Part shown: positions 33,161-46,000 of the stretch, in pieces
Layout of the letters: each line of letters opens with the position of its first letter
How positions within the stretch are numbered: position 1 is the first letter of the stretch
Assembly: GCF_042453785.1 (NCBI RefSeq)
Contig: NC_091668.1
Location: 19,131,001-19,195,000, forward strand
From: Malus domestica
Lineage: Eukaryota > Streptophyta > Magnoliopsida > Rosales > Rosaceae
Reading direction: 5' to 3'
DNA: 64,000 bases
The notes under the pieces: generated by a model
The model's database searches: none
What the model was told of the DNA's origin: nothing
What the model saw: only the letters and a program-made list of their open reading frames with translations
Translations under genes and position numbers: made by a program

Positions 33161-33921
33161 TAGGGATAGGCAAATACCCATTGGTTATGGGTAACCGCGG
33201 TTACTCGTCCATTTAAATTAAACGGTTACGGTTATGGGTAACTGTTTAGATAAATAAACGGTTATGGGTATTAACCGCAGTTATAAACGGATAAGCATTT
33301 ACCCATTTATTTTATATATGTAAAACTAACACAAACCATGTTCTCGATCTAATAATACTTAGCACTCAATAAATTAGCAAGGAATTCATCGGTCATTCTC
33401 TCAATAACACTGCTACAGGAATGATGATTCTCATCATCAAGGAAATTGACAAAAATGTCTTTTAAACAATTTTTGTAACCTAATAATACTTAGCAAATAT
33501 TATTTTTACATTCATTGGTAACAGTTAAAAATATCGTCCCTAAACTATTATTTCAATTATTGGAATGGTGTAAGGATTTAAAAAATTAAAATATGGAAAT
33601 GTATGATGAATGTACTTATAACGGTGTTTAATTGTCAAAAAAAGAAAATTATGAATATTTTTTTTAATTTTCAAGTTGTTAAAAAACATGTAGACTGGTG
33701 AAAAAAGGGTAATGGTAAAAAAAAGAAGATAAACGGGTTAAAAAGGATAAAGGGCTAAACAAGTATTAAACAATTACGATTAAATAGGTATGAGATTATA
33801 GGTATGGTTAACTATTTATAAACGATTATGAGTACGAGTATAATCAATTAGGCAACTATTCAACAAGTGAACGATTATGCGGGGGTAAATAAGCCATCCG
33901 CCGTAACCATTGCCATCCCTA
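33161..33921. mobile_element. Non-autonomous hAT element next to the RECA3 promoter
   Basis: CTCCCGAC flanks both sides exactly (33153-33160 and 33922-33929). The ends are TAGGGATAGGCAA and, in complement, TAGGGATGGCAATGG. The interior is rich in 'ggttatgggtaa' phrases. There is no coding capacity. It ends 196 bp upstream of the RECA3 start codon. Confidence 0.88.
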
Positions 33922-34117
33922 CTCCCGACATTCGACCCAACAACTCATATTCGACACAATTTCCCATATTCGATCCAACACCCGTTTCTCTCCCGCCCAC
34001 ACCCACCATAGAGCGGCGCCACACCTCCGGAACTCAAAAACCCTAAAACCCGCAAAAGCTTATCTTCCATCGTATACCCTCAGACCACCATTAATCTACG
34101 AGCAGACCCGTCGGCGA
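33922..34117 (+). promoter_or_regulatory. Short RECA3 promoter and 5' UTR
   Basis: Only 188 bp separate the hAT target duplication from the ATG. They hold two or three 'catattcgaymcaa' phrases (33948, 33966) and a C-rich leader. No TATA box stands out. Any farther upstream control region has been displaced by the insertions. Confidence 0.4.
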
Positions 34118-37100
34118 ATGGGGTTGCTTCTCCGTCCTCCGCTTGCACAGCGGCTTGGTCTGGCTGCCTTCAAGCAACCTCGTCTTTCTTCCGTACTTTG
34201 CTCCTTCCTCCAGGTATCTCTCTCTATAAACCTGCTGTAGAATTTAAATTCCAAATGATTTAATTTGGATTTTGATTTTGTTGGTGTTTTATGCCCAGAG
34301 AGGAAGAAGACATTGGACAAATTGTGCCGGTAATTTTTCGCATTGATTCGGTAGGAAATTTTAGAGCTTGTTATGTGTAGAAACATTGATGATGGTGTGT
34401 GTTGATGGCAGCTGAATGTGATGGACTGTTGGATCATGATGATAATGACGATGCCAAAGCAAGGGAGAAAGAAGATGCATTGAGTTCGGCTCTCTCACGG
34501 CTTTCTGGTGATTTTGGCCGGGAGTCTATGATGTCAATGCAGCGGTTTTCTCGATCAAGACGTCCGCCTGTCATCTCCACTGGCTCCTTGAAGCTTGATC
34601 TAGCTCTTGGGATTGGAGGATTACCCAAGGTAATTAAATCATCGACTACTCATTACTTTTCGATGGACATTGCTATTTGTTACCCTGTATGCCCTGATGA
34701 TGGTAGGACGAAAAGATGCTGGTAGTTACTAATAATTTAAAATAGGTGCATTGAATTCGTTTGTATTTCAATTCTAGCTGCAAATCGATGAAATAGTGTC
34801 AATTGTAAAACCCTAGTGAGAAATGTGCATTGCCATCTGCAGGGAAGAATCATTGAAATTTACGGGCAAGAAGCATCCGGGAAGACCACGCTTGCACTTC
34901 ACATCATCAAGGAGGCTCAAAAGCTTGGAGGTGTGTATCATCTCATTCTTTGTATTGGAAATGTCATTTTGCTCATCTTTGTTGAAACTCCCATCAGCTA
35001 CTGTATATAGAGTAAATTATCTTATCTTGTTATTTTCCATTGTGTTTGTGTATATATAATATTATATAACTCAAAAAAAAAAAAAAAAAAAATTGCCCCC
35101 CTATACACGAAGGTACACACAGATGGAAGCTATCTTCTTATGGATGGAAAACTGAAATTTTTGTATGGTTGAACACGAAGCGAAATAGGAACTGATATCT
35201 AGTGATTTAGGCATGAGAGGGTAATAGAGTATAATTGGTGGACTGTATGCTCAAGGTCCTAAAAGTTTCTACCCCTACGTTCCCTCCATAGACATGCAAC
35301 CTATTCAATGAGTGATGGCCTTCAATTATATTGTTCTATATCGTATATTTCAAGTCTGTTATTATATTTGCTTAACTGGACTGTCCTTTTGGCAGGACTT
35401 TGTGCATTTCTTGATATAGAGAATGCCATGGAATGTTCACTTGCAGAATCTATGGGTATAAACACCAAAAACCTTCTCTTTTCGCGTCCCGATTCTGCTG
35501 AGAATATGCTATGTGCTGTTGACACTCTGACTAAAAGTGGTTCTTTGGATGTAATTGTGGTTGATAGTGTAAGTGATTGATACTCTGACTAAAGATACAT
35601 CTACCTGTTTTTCAACACTAATCTTTATTTTATTGACCTTTAATGCCAATCTTTAAGTGCACCAAATATTTCTACAGATATACTGACATGTCTATACATA
35701 TATGTATGCTATCATTTCTGTTTGAAGAACCCTCTGTCATTTCCAAGTTATGCTATCAAGTTATACAGGAAATGTGACACTTTCTGACTGTTGTATTTTA
35801 ATTTTCAGAATCTAAGAAAGTTACCTCTTATACAATTAGATAGACCTGGGAACTGAAATGCAGTGTGACTAACTAATGAAATATATAAACTGAGATCAGT
35901 TCAGTGTTGAATGGAACTTAGAGAGTTCATTCTTGGACCTGTATTTCCTTTTCATTGGTTAATTAATTTACACTGCTGTGCTGTCATAGATGTAGATAAT
36001 CACTATTAATCATTTTAAAGTCTTTTGAGGATATAAAAACTATCAATTTAATATTTGGCATGTTTTGATATTTCAGGTAGCTGCCCTGGTCCCCCAGTGC
36101 GAACTTGATGCTGAAATTGATAGTGACTACCGAGATGCACAATCAAGAATCATAACCCAAGCATTACGAAAAATACATTCTTCATTATCCCATTCTCGTA
36201 CCCTTATTGTTTTTATTAACCAGGTTATCACCACTGTACTTATAAACATTATAACCTATTAATTGTCTGTTCAAAATTCCATCTTAAAAGCTGCAGAAGG
36301 AGAAATAATACTTACTATGTAACATTTCTTCCGTATCCAGATTAGATCAAGTCCAAAGTCAGGGAAAGAATTTGGACCTACAGATGAGGTTACGTGTGGT
36401 GGAAATGCCTTGAAATTCTACGCAGCAGTGCGGTTGAGACTTAAAAGAATACAGTTGCTTCAGACTGAGGATAAGGTAAATCCTTTATTAGTTTAATAAT
36501 GACATGAAAAAAATTATTGATGTTATGCTGCGGCTGATGCTACTTAATGCTTCATGCTGTTGTGCTGTTGGTCTCTTTGGATGAGCCATATTGCTGTTGG
36601 GCAATATATTGGTCTTATTTGTTTTTTGTTTTTGTTTATAATTTTATTATTATCATTTGATCAAAAGTGAAAATATGGTCATATTTGTTAAGACTACCTA
36701 AAAGTTGTCCAAAAAACGACAGTTTCTTTGATGTTCTGAGCAGCAGTTAGAGTACTCAATAAGAGTATCACCTGTTTTTGTTTGGTAAATGAAACAATAA
36801 CTAATTGAGTAGGAAAACTGACAGAAAGGTAGACATATTTTTAAAAGTTAAAGAGCAAAATCAAAGAACAATAAGTAGAATAGTATAGAACTGCAAAGAG
36901 AAAGCAATAGAATAAAAAGTCGCTTCTGCAGTCGATGTATTTTTCCATGAATTTCAGTGGCTGCAATCTCTTGTCCTTGCCTGAAAACTGAGTGCCAAGA
37001 GAAGAGAGCTTGACATCCTTGACAAGTGAATGTGCATTAGAGCCACTAGTAGAGCTTTTCGCTTCACAGTTATGTGAACTTATTAAAACCACTATGTTTA

Positions 37101-37467
37101 TTGTGGGTGTTAGGTTGATCTAGTTAGAATATGGCAGTTCTCTTCTTTATCGATGTGAACTTATCAAAGTCCATATTGTTTTTAGGTTACAGGTCTTGGG
37201 ATTTCTGTGCAAGTTGTGAAAAATAAATTAGCACCTGCAATGAAGAAGGCCGATCTGGGGATACACTTCGGGAGAGGCTTAAGCTGTGAATCAGAGGTAT
37301 TGCAGTTGGCTTGTGAACACAGGGTCATTGCCAAAGAAGGAAGCAACTACCTCATAGGGCAGAAGGTTTTTAGTAATGAAAATTCAGCCGAACAGTATTT
37401 GGCAAAAAACGATGCGCTTTTTGATGAGGTAGTAACGATCTTAAGGAAAATACTGTTTGAAAGATAG
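34118..37467 (+). CDS. RECA3: Mitochondrial RecA homologue (RECA3 type), 389 aa
   Basis: Eight exons keep one frame: 34118-34213, 34299-34329, 34412-34629, 34843-34930, 35396-35568, 36077-36223, 36341-36475, 37186-37467. RecA forms ATP-driven filaments on single-stranded DNA for strand exchange; the plant organelle forms guard the mitochondrial genome against recombination between repeats. The N-terminus ([20 protein letters not shown]) is Arg- and Leu-rich without acids, as in mitochondrial presequences. Walker A is 'GQEASGKTT' (about residues 123-131), Walker B 'VIVVDS' (about 197-202), and '[17 protein letters not shown]' and '[20 protein letters not shown]' are family motifs. As I recall, 389 aa equals the Arabidopsis RECA3 length; the acidic C-terminal tail of bacterial RecA is absent. 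RECA2 is the main alternative but has a different N-terminal region. The gene looks intact. Confidence 0.92.
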
Positions 37468-38440
37468 AGTACCTAGACGACACTGAATGAACGAACATCT
37501 GTCAAATGTGAAGTGTAAAATGGTGGAGTGATCAAGTCCCGTGTCATGATGCTACCTGAAGGTTTGGGATGACATTCCGGTTTAGGATGCAGCTAGCATT
37601 TCTGTCAAAAATTTGACGGAGGCTAAATGCGAGTTCCGAATTAGAAAAAATGGTAGATTTCACCGTTATTCAACGCCTCCAGGTTATCGTATGTAAAATT
37701 GTCGGAGCTGTTCCGTGGTTTGTGTAGTAACAAAACCACGACACTGTCGACTTTCACTTGTACATAGAACCTTGATTATGAGTTATATTTTGTACCTTCC
37801 ATGGCTTATGAGAAACATGTCTCATATGATGTCACACTTTGCATGTCTCATATGATGTCACACTTTGCATGTCTCATAATAGAATTTTTGACAGAATTGT
37901 GATAGAAGGACCACATTAATTTGCGACACCTATTTTCAGGTACTACATTAATTTATTATCAATTTCAGGGACCATTTTGATAGTGTGGGGGATATTGAAG
38001 AGTGGAGTAAGAATCGTGGGGAGAGATGTAGAGAAGGTACAAGGTATAGAATGAGAACTTGAAAAAAATCAAAGATTGTTCTATGTTGTTCACCTTCGAA
38101 ATTCTGGTTTTATTCATTTATTCCTGAGCCTAATAGCGTATGCTTATACCTAAACAAGATGCTTGAAAGTGATTTTTGCATGGAGACGGACTTACATAGT
38201 AAGGATACACGACCACATGGTATTCTGTGCCAAGAATATGAGGACAATGTTTTTTTTTTTTTTTTCACATGTTCTTGCGTTATTGGCACATGAGGCAGCT
38301 GTAACAATGTACTCGTATCATGCAAGCTATTTTTTGTTGCATGAGGTGGTTGAGTCTAGCTAGTCTTAAGCCTACATGGCACTCTCAACCTATCATGGAT
38401 ATATAGGTAGTGAAAAAAATTGAGGTTTTACCAAAAAATT
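37468..38440. other. RECA3 3' UTR and spacer
   Basis: The 3' UTR probably extends to about 37800. It is followed by a short tandem repeat (37816) and ordinary AT-rich sequence. No gene is seen. Confidence 0.45.
37816..37885 (+). repeat. 26-bp tandem repeat
   Basis: 'catgtctcatatgatgtcac' plus 'actttg' occurs at 37816-37841 and 37842-37867, with a partial third copy. The two full copies are identical. Confidence 0.95.
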
Positions 38441-38600
38441 AAGGAAACTTTAACAAAAAGCTCTGGGTATTGTTCACTTTAACGAAAAATCACATTTTTA
38501 CACTAAAAAATCAATCATGGTACTATTCGCTTTATACTTTATTTTGTCCTGATCTTTAAAACTCAAGGAGTTAAATTCAGTTTACCCTTCACTTCACTTT
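38441..38600. mobile_element. MITE, family D copy 1, decayed
   Basis: It shares 'gttcactttaacgaaaaa', 'cacatttttacact' and 'tttattttgtcct' in order with the sharper copy at 53811-53967. The right end has been lost or altered after 'aaaactcaaggag'. Confidence 0.7.
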
Positions 38601-38727
38601 ACCCGGGTATTTGATTGGTGGAAAGTTCAATTCAGTTTTCCGATCTTCGTCATGGAGTTAAAAGGCAATAATCATCGAGAGCGACTCCAAAGTTGTGATT
38701 GACGCCAAAGAGACTTTCCAATAGGGG

Positions 38728-38925
38728 TATTTATCCACTCGATGAGGAAATTTGGCGGCAATCTAGTTCTTTTTATTAAGGGCAATATTGTAAATGAATT
38801 TAGGGTTTCGGGTTTAGAGTTCAGATTTAGGGCTTAGGGTTCGTGGCGTATTTATCCAGTCGTTGAGGGAATTTGGCACAAAATTAGTTCATTTTATTAA
38901 GGGCAATATTGTAAATGAGTCTGTT
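38728..38925 (+). repeat. Imperfect direct duplication, about 120-bp period
   Basis: 'gtatttatcca...cgatgaggaaatttgg' with 'tattaagggcaatattgtaa' appears from about 38727 and again from about 38848. Between the copies lies a 'tagggtttcgggtttagagt' telomere-like mixture. Confidence 0.7.
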
Positions 38926-41738
38926 AAAGATAAGATTTCGAGATTTTTTTTTTTTGGAGAAATTTTTAAGTTTTTTTTATTTATTTTGGTTATGTTAGTT
39001 TTGATTAGTTGCTGTTACTACAAATGTATGTCAATGACTTGGTATATATACACAAATGTAATCTTATTTTCAAATAAATCAATGAAATTATATTTTTTTA
39101 ATATGGTACCACCTGCCACTGTCTAAAGACCGTCGAACTCATGCTTCCCTCGCTCTCTTGTTCAAATCTTCATCTTCTTCGTCTGGATCTTCATCTGCAA
39201 TGGAGGATTCTTACAAATTTCAATTGATGAAATGATCAAAATCAAATTACAAAATGTTGATTAAATATTCACGAAGTATTTATGACACACCCCGATCTGG
39301 AATGTCCACTAGGAATCCGAATCGAGCTATGCTGGCCGACACCTGGAAGGTGACGAAGCCATAAAGTGTAGTGATGTGGAAAATGTGAATAAAATTAAAC
39401 TTAAAAGTACCTAATCGAAAGAGTGCGCTGGTGTGCGGGATTAAACCCATTTCACACATAATGTCAGAGCATAAGAACAGTACAGTAAATAGGGTAAGGG
39501 TTATACCATTGAAGATAACCACTTATACCAAGATTTGCCATGAGTCTTCGTCGATATGTAAGTTCAGCTGCTAAAACATGGAGGGGTGAAAAACAGAAGG
39601 GTGAGTGGGCACAAAAACAAAGGTTTTCAAAATCCATTTATTTTCGGAACATACTAACCCATCGCTGTAAAACATGTATCGCTTCCAGAAAATCATACTA
39701 CATATAAGTATGAAATCAAATGCATGCCAACTGTAAAATATAGAAGTATGCCACAACACAATAAGTCAACAACAATATAAATATAGGCATGTGCTCCACA
39801 ATCTAAGCTAGTATGTCAATTGGAGTCACCTAATGTGACCTGTACAACTGCACCTATTGCTCATCAATCTATGCTAACACACGAGTCGAAGTCACCTAAT
39901 GTCACCTGTACGACAGAGCTAGATGTAATAATAGACGCTCTAGTGCTACGATCATGTGAAGGCTAGCGCTATGCGCGGTTACCTACGAGTTGAAGTCCCC
40001 TAATGCGACCTGTACTACAAGGCTAGCACCTACTTGGATCTAAGGCGAGGGTCCGGTGCGGAGGTGAACATCACGTGAAGGACTGGTCCTGGCCCGGGGC
40101 AAGAACACTAACACCGAGTGCAGCAATGATGAGCACTACATGAATATATGCATGCCATAATGATTCTACGATTGCAACAATATAATAACTTACATGAACT
40201 TACCTGCATACCCCGTAGGATTGTTTTAGCATCTCATGATAGTGCAACATTTATAAGCAAGTAAAATGCATATGAATATGCCATGATAATATGTAAATCT
40301 CAACCATATAACAGCATTTTCGAAATTAAATAAATAATGGCATAAAATGCATAAATTGATTTAAAGGCATTTGTGGAAACTATAAGGTGTATGTATATGA
40401 AAATAAAGTGCCCACTCACAGATACGCAGTAGGAACGAAGCCTCCGAGCCTTGTTTGACCTCGTATGTCCTCGGGATACGTTTCCCCTATATGTGAAATT
40501 ACTAATTCAATTAGTTTAATAACACTTATACAAAAACTTAAATAAAACCCTCATACTTTGCTCAAACATAGGGTTTAAATATATGAAATCGATCTACTTG
40601 ATGTCATGGACCTACACAAATTGACAAAAAGCCAATAAGAGGTCGGATGTGCCACCTAGGGTACGGCCCTACACGCCACCACACGCGAGCAGAGACTGAC
40701 GGAGGCCCTAATAGCCGTTAAGAATATTCCGTTAAAGTGACAGGATATTCTGTTAAATGGTAACGGCGTTACCTGACGCCGTTAGGATATTCCGTCTTCT
40801 TCTCCGGTGGTCCTCGCCGTCCGCCGCCATCTAAACTCGTTGGAAATATGGAAATCTTCACCTTTCTGGGTAAAATTTTAAACCTTCATAACTTACTCAT
40901 TTCTCCACTATTTTTCACAAAATTTAAATGGAAATGAAGCTTATGATGAGTAGAACACGATTGTACCTTTTGGAAGTCCAAAAAATTGACGAAGATGGCC
41001 TGAAAATGGATCGAAAAGTTCGGGTTAAACGCCAACTTCTCAAAACCTTGTGTTTTGAGGTTGTCTCTTCTTCAACCCTTCACTAAAGACCTTGGGGAGT
41101 TGAGTGGAGGCCTTTAGACTTCCTAAAAACTTGTAACTTGCTCGTGACTCATCGGGGAGAAACTGAGTCTTGTCAGACCTTCCGAGTTGGCAAGTCAAAA
41201 CTCGTCCAAATAATGATTTGGGGGTACAACTATGTTCGTGGAGGTGAGACGAGTCCGAAGGTGTGGTTTTCAACCCACATTTATGTGTTTTGGTGTCTGT
41301 TTGAGAGAGTTGCAGAGTGAGAGTGTGAAAGAGGGTATTCAAGGAGAGAAAGAGAAGAGAGATAGAGGTGCTCAGTTTCTGATTGGTGGAACAGAAACAG
41401 AACTTGTTTTCTGATTGGGATTGAATGAGAGAGGGAAAACAATTGATTGGTGAAGAAGGAAAATTAGGGAAAAATGAATGATGGTGAGGGATTGGTAGGG
41501 AAAAATGAATGATGGTGAGGGGTTGGTGGAAAAAAATCAAATTGAGTAATTTGATTGGTTGTTGAAGATAAGGGGACTAGATCCACCAATTAGGGAAGTG
41601 ATGGATTTTGTACAATTTTTAATGTACAATATCTATCACATCCCGGCCGGGCCCTTACCACATTCCGGACTCGACTCCACCGTAGCACGATATTGTCCGT
41701 TTTGAGCCCCGACCACACCCTCACGATTTTGTTTCTGG

Positions 41739-41830
41739 GAACTCACACGAGAATTACCCAGTGGGTCACCCATCTTGGGATTGCTCTCGCCACGATCTTG
41801 CTTAACTTCGAAGTTCCTACGGAACTCGAA
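41739..41830 (-). other. 5S-rRNA-like segment in the left Cassandra LTR
   Basis: On the minus strand it contains 'gaacttcgaagttaagcaag', 'gagagcaatccca' and 'agatgggtgacccactggg', as in the internal Pol III promoter region of plant 5S rRNA. It is an LTR component and not a working 5S gene. Confidence 0.82.
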
Positions 41831-42193
41831 GCCACTGAGCTCCCAAAAGACCTCGTGCTAGGTAGAGATGGGAATATACATAGAAGGCTTACAAGATCCA
41901 CTCCCCTGGGCGATATGGGATGTTACAATCCACCCCTATAGGGGCCTGGGCCAGAATGTGACAATTTGGTATCAGAGCCAATCCTTGGCCGAATGTGTGC
42001 CGACGAGGACGTCGGGGCCAGAATGTGACAATTTGGTATCAGAGCCAATCCTTGGCCGAATGTGTGCCGACGAGGACGTCGGGCCCTTGATGGGGGTGGA
42101 TTGTGACATCCCACATCGTCCAGGGGAATGGACCTTGTAAGCTTTATATGTATATTCCCATCTCTACCTAGCACGAGGCCTTTCGAGAAGCTT

Positions 42194-42286
42194 CGGGTTC
42201 CGTATGAACTCTGAAGTTAAGCGAGATCGCAGTGAGAGCAATCCTAAGATGGGTGATCCACTGGGAAGTTCTCGTGTGAGTTCCCA
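42194..42286 (+). other. 5S-rRNA-like segment in the right Cassandra LTR
   Basis: 'gaactctgaagttaagcgag' (A-box region) and 'gatgggtgatccactgggaa' (C-box region) correspond to plant 5S rRNA with substitutions. It lies opposite in orientation to the segment at 41739-41830. Confidence 0.85.
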
Positions 42287-42689
42287 GAAACAAAATCGTG
42301 AGGGCGTGGTCGGGGCCCAAAGTGTACAATATCGTGCTACAGTGGAGTTAAGCCCGGGATGTGGTGGGGGCCTAGGTCGGGATGTGACAATATCTGCCTC
42401 TTTGACAGTGTCTTCGACACTATAAATTTGTGCGCGCATGTACAAAATTACGTGTGATTAATCTACTTTAATGGTGTGTAACTTTTTCGTTACAGATCCG
42501 ATTTGAGTCTAACACGCGCTTACATGTTCGTAACAACGAGTACTTTTTAAGTACGAAACCAGGAAAAAGAAACAACAGTAAAAAAACTACGTCCACGTCA
42601 GATTCCACTTTTGTCCAAAGAAGGGTAAAATCGTCAAATTACACCAATGGAAAAGAAATTACAGTGAGAACTAGGGATGGGTCGTCACA

Positions 42690-42704
42690 ATCTACCCCCT
42701 TAAG
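42690..42704 (-). other. Polypurine tract of the LARD-like element
   Basis: On the minus strand 'cttaagggggtagat' directly precedes the 3' LTR. It primes plus-strand DNA synthesis in LTR elements and fixes the element's direction. Confidence 0.75.
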
Positions 42705-42974
42705 AAAATTTCGTCCCCAAAATTTAAAATCATTTGCTACACAAAACTCGAAGATAGGAATAATAAAATATATGTACGTGACGAAGAAATTAAGTTAGAG
42801 CGGTTGCACAAAAAGGGAAAATGCCATTCTGTCGCGATCATAGTGCATTGATTCCTTTTTTCATGCTTCCCAATTATACTTTCCTTCTTCTCCAGTACAA
42901 TACTATAATATAATAGTTTTCACAAAAACAAAACGTCGAAAATATTTATATGTACTAACGTCCCATCGAAAAAT

Positions 42975-42976
42975 AC

Positions 42977-43030
<54 letters not shown>
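42975..43030. repeat. (CATA)n(AT)n microsatellite
   Basis: A simple run in the element interior. The length is likely to vary between individuals. Confidence 0.95.
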
Positions 43031-43033
<3 letters not shown>

Positions 43034-46000
43034 ACAACATAAAGTTAAAGTAGCTGTTCTGATATTAAAATTGAACATAGGATTTTTACTACACACTTGT
43101 GCGTTGCGTACTCCAAAAGTAAGTATGTAGTACCCTTGGGTCAAGCCAAAGTAATAAAATAGGTAAAATACAATAAATACATTAGTAAGTACTAACGTGA
43201 AAGGATCTACCTATTTACTTGCTTAACGAATCCAACGAATAAGTTGCTGATATTATGGTTTGCAATCTGTAATGCCGACAACTCATCGTTGTCACGCTAA
43301 ATAAGTAACAACTTTCCAAGGGTGCACTATTACCATCATGCCCCCCATTGGAAATTACACATACAACGTCTAGTCAAGTCTTTACCATGCTCACACACTA
43401 CCCCCTTGGGCAACAACAATAACAAAATAAATTTTCTATATTGTGAACTCTCACAATTGAACACTTGTTCGTAAAACTCCTCTGTCAAACAAGTGCTAAG
43501 CAAATAATCTCCATACTACGTCTCAACACTGCCACAACCAAGACCAAAAATTGTAATTGTGGTTACAAGCAGTTCTAATAGAGATAAGTGTCTAATACTA
43601 TCATGCTACCACTATAGAGAAAATAAATGTAACACGCCACGCATGTCCGGGTAGTTTGTTTAGATTGGCCGTTAGTTGAGGGAGAAATGTAGATGTGACA
43701 AACTTACTACACGTGGCCTTAAAAAAGGTTTCCCCAACACTTGGAAGTAAAACACACATCCCGATAAGATATAATAGTGACATACCTACCATGTAGTTGA
43801 GCCAACGTAGTCTGCAACGCCTTAGCAAGCAAATTCATAGTGAATTTCTCTTGAATTCGTGAAAAAGTATGTCGAGAAGGCTAAAAGAATACTCAAGAAT
43901 TTGAGGATCAAAGCAAGTCCATCAAATCTAAAGTACGAACTAGATCGAAAGCATAACATCAAACTATAACAATAGCTTCCGAGATATTCAATCACCACGG
44001 TAAAGATTTGTTCAACCGAGTATTTGTTGGGTAATTGAGAAATTAATGGTCACGACTGCACTTCCAATGTCAACGGTTCTCTTAGACAATGCATCCACTT
44101 CAAGGCAATACGAAGTGCAGTAGGGTATACACGTACCCAAAGTCGACTGAACTACCTTCCAGGACAGAGAGTAAATATGTAATAACAATCAGAATAGATG
44201 CTGGTCTAAATGCCCGGAAAATATGATAATTTCAAGAATGAGGAATTTTATCAAGTGATTTAAACATAGTCCCTCTAGACCAACAGAAAATGAGCTAACT
44301 TGTCACATCGGTCAATGGTTGCTGAAACATCATTATAACTCCACGTACAAGATTCCTCGTACTGTGAGCTTAGAGTGAGATTTCTCATCTCCATTCCAAT
44401 GCAGAAAGTGATTATAACCACTTGAACGATCATTTGATGATTTGTAAGTAACGTCAAACCAATGCTCGTGAATTCCAACTAAATGGAATAGGGCAGGCTG
44501 AAAGTGCATATGTCTTTTGTTGCTGCAAATAGTAATTACATTTGCACAACCGGGATGATACACGATAATGCAATTGTAGATGTTGGTTTAGTTCTTCCAT
44601 CGTTGTTGTCAGAAATTCAACTCTTCCTAGCGAAAGTGTACTCAAGAATTCTTGAGGTTGGTGTAGATTTTGAACACGTTTCTCCACAGAGAAGTGTCAT
44701 CCAGCTTTCAAATAAAGATGATGATTGTTGACTCCAGGTCATGTATAAGATGGTTTGTTTTGAACGGTTCTAATTGTTGGAAAATAAAAGTGATACTCCA
44801 TCATGCTGCTGCTGCACAGTCGAAACATCCGAAGAACACGTCATCATGGATTTCAAAATGATCAAAGTCATCAAAAGGTGTAAAACAGAGGTAAGGTGAG
44901 ACAACACTTCAGTTGTCAGAACTCATTTTCAACAACTAAACTGAACTAACTTTCCTTAGTCATAAGTGAGGAATGACATTGTAGCTGAAATGTTCGCCAA
45001 CAATTTGTTGATAAATCGACAAGATCAAAGATATCTCAGTTTCGCAATACTTTGCGAGAATTTCAACCTTTTTCCGCTAAACCCTTTTGGAAAAAGGAAA
45101 GAATGTTGTTTACTGAGATCATGTCTCCCAATAAAGTACCAACTTAACAATGGTTACTTGAGGGAATGGTATAAGCCTGAGTATCGATGTTCCTAAACAC
45201 TCAATTTGATGCTGAAGTTGATGGGAGAGTTGTTGGTAAGACTATTCCGAATTTTGTCAGGCTACGGAAGAACTCTCGGGTTCCAAAAGTTAATTGGAGG
45301 ACTAACAGTTTTAGTCATCAACCACTTGAATTGCTAAAGTCTAGGTACGATTATAAGGTTTGGCCTTTCGCCTTTGTGGATAGGTTTGAGATTCCCCAAC
45401 TAAGGTGTTTGGTTAGATAAGCGCAGGGCCCTCCATAAGAGTTACATGTCGTCTTTTCTTAAGGACGCAAGAGTTGTTCGAAAGGACGTAGGAAGAACCA
45501 GTGTAGCATGGAAATTGGATCGAGGTATACCTCACCTCACAACTTGGTGATGGTTCCAATAGAATTTTGAGGAATGACATCGAAGGTGCACATCCTCGAA
45601 TTGTATGATACTGCTTCTTTTCTCTACGGCTCGCGCTACAAGGTCTTTGTAAGTTTCTCAAAATTTGTTCCACTCCTACAGTGGAAAAATTGCTCAAGCT
45701 TCGACTCCACTATCTACCTATGAAAGTAATCGGAAAAGGGACTGTCGAAGAGGTTCCAGTTACCTAATTGGGTAATGTGGTTAACACGACCACGAGTTTA
45801 CTGTTTTAATGCAAAGTTTGTTCCTAAGTTTCCACGATCTAGTTTCTTCGGCTCAAGTAGCCACTGTTAATCAGTTTATTAGTTGTGCCACTAATTAACG
45901 CGCTTAAGATATTTTTATATTGTTCGTTACCCTGAAACTGTGAACCGGCATTCTATCATAAAGGTATCACTCCCATATACTAGCACCTATGTCCAGTATC

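Larger units (their letters stand above)
41634..42389. mobile_element. Rearranged Cassandra TRIM with head-to-head LTRs
   Basis: ATATC lies exactly on both sides (41629-41633 and 42390-42394), so this is a single insertion. The left LTR (41634-41927, 294 bp) is on the minus strand and the right LTR (42102-42389, 288 bp) on the plus strand. Each holds a 5S-rRNA-like segment, the hallmark of Cassandra. Between them are 174 bp: a reversed polypurine tract 'atccacccct' beside the left LTR, then two copies (67-bp period) of an LTR end plus primer site 'tttggtatcagagccaatcc', then a forward tract 'gggggtggat' beside the right LTR. A normal TRIM has direct LTRs and one internal copy. Confidence 0.88.
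39283..42689 (-). repeat. 3' LTR of the LARD-like element, holding a Cassandra insertion
   Basis: It matches 46924-49291 along its length, apart from the insert at 41634-42389 and smaller indels. It includes several 'cctaatgtgacctgtac' repeats (39828-40015) and a run of 'gaatgatggtgaggg' repeats (41470-41525). The total of 3.4 kb falls to about 2.65 kb without the insert. Confidence 0.88.

Noticed and set aside
41739-42286. Genuine 5S rRNA genes
   Set aside because: Both segments sit inside Cassandra LTRs and carry substitutions across the 5S-like region.
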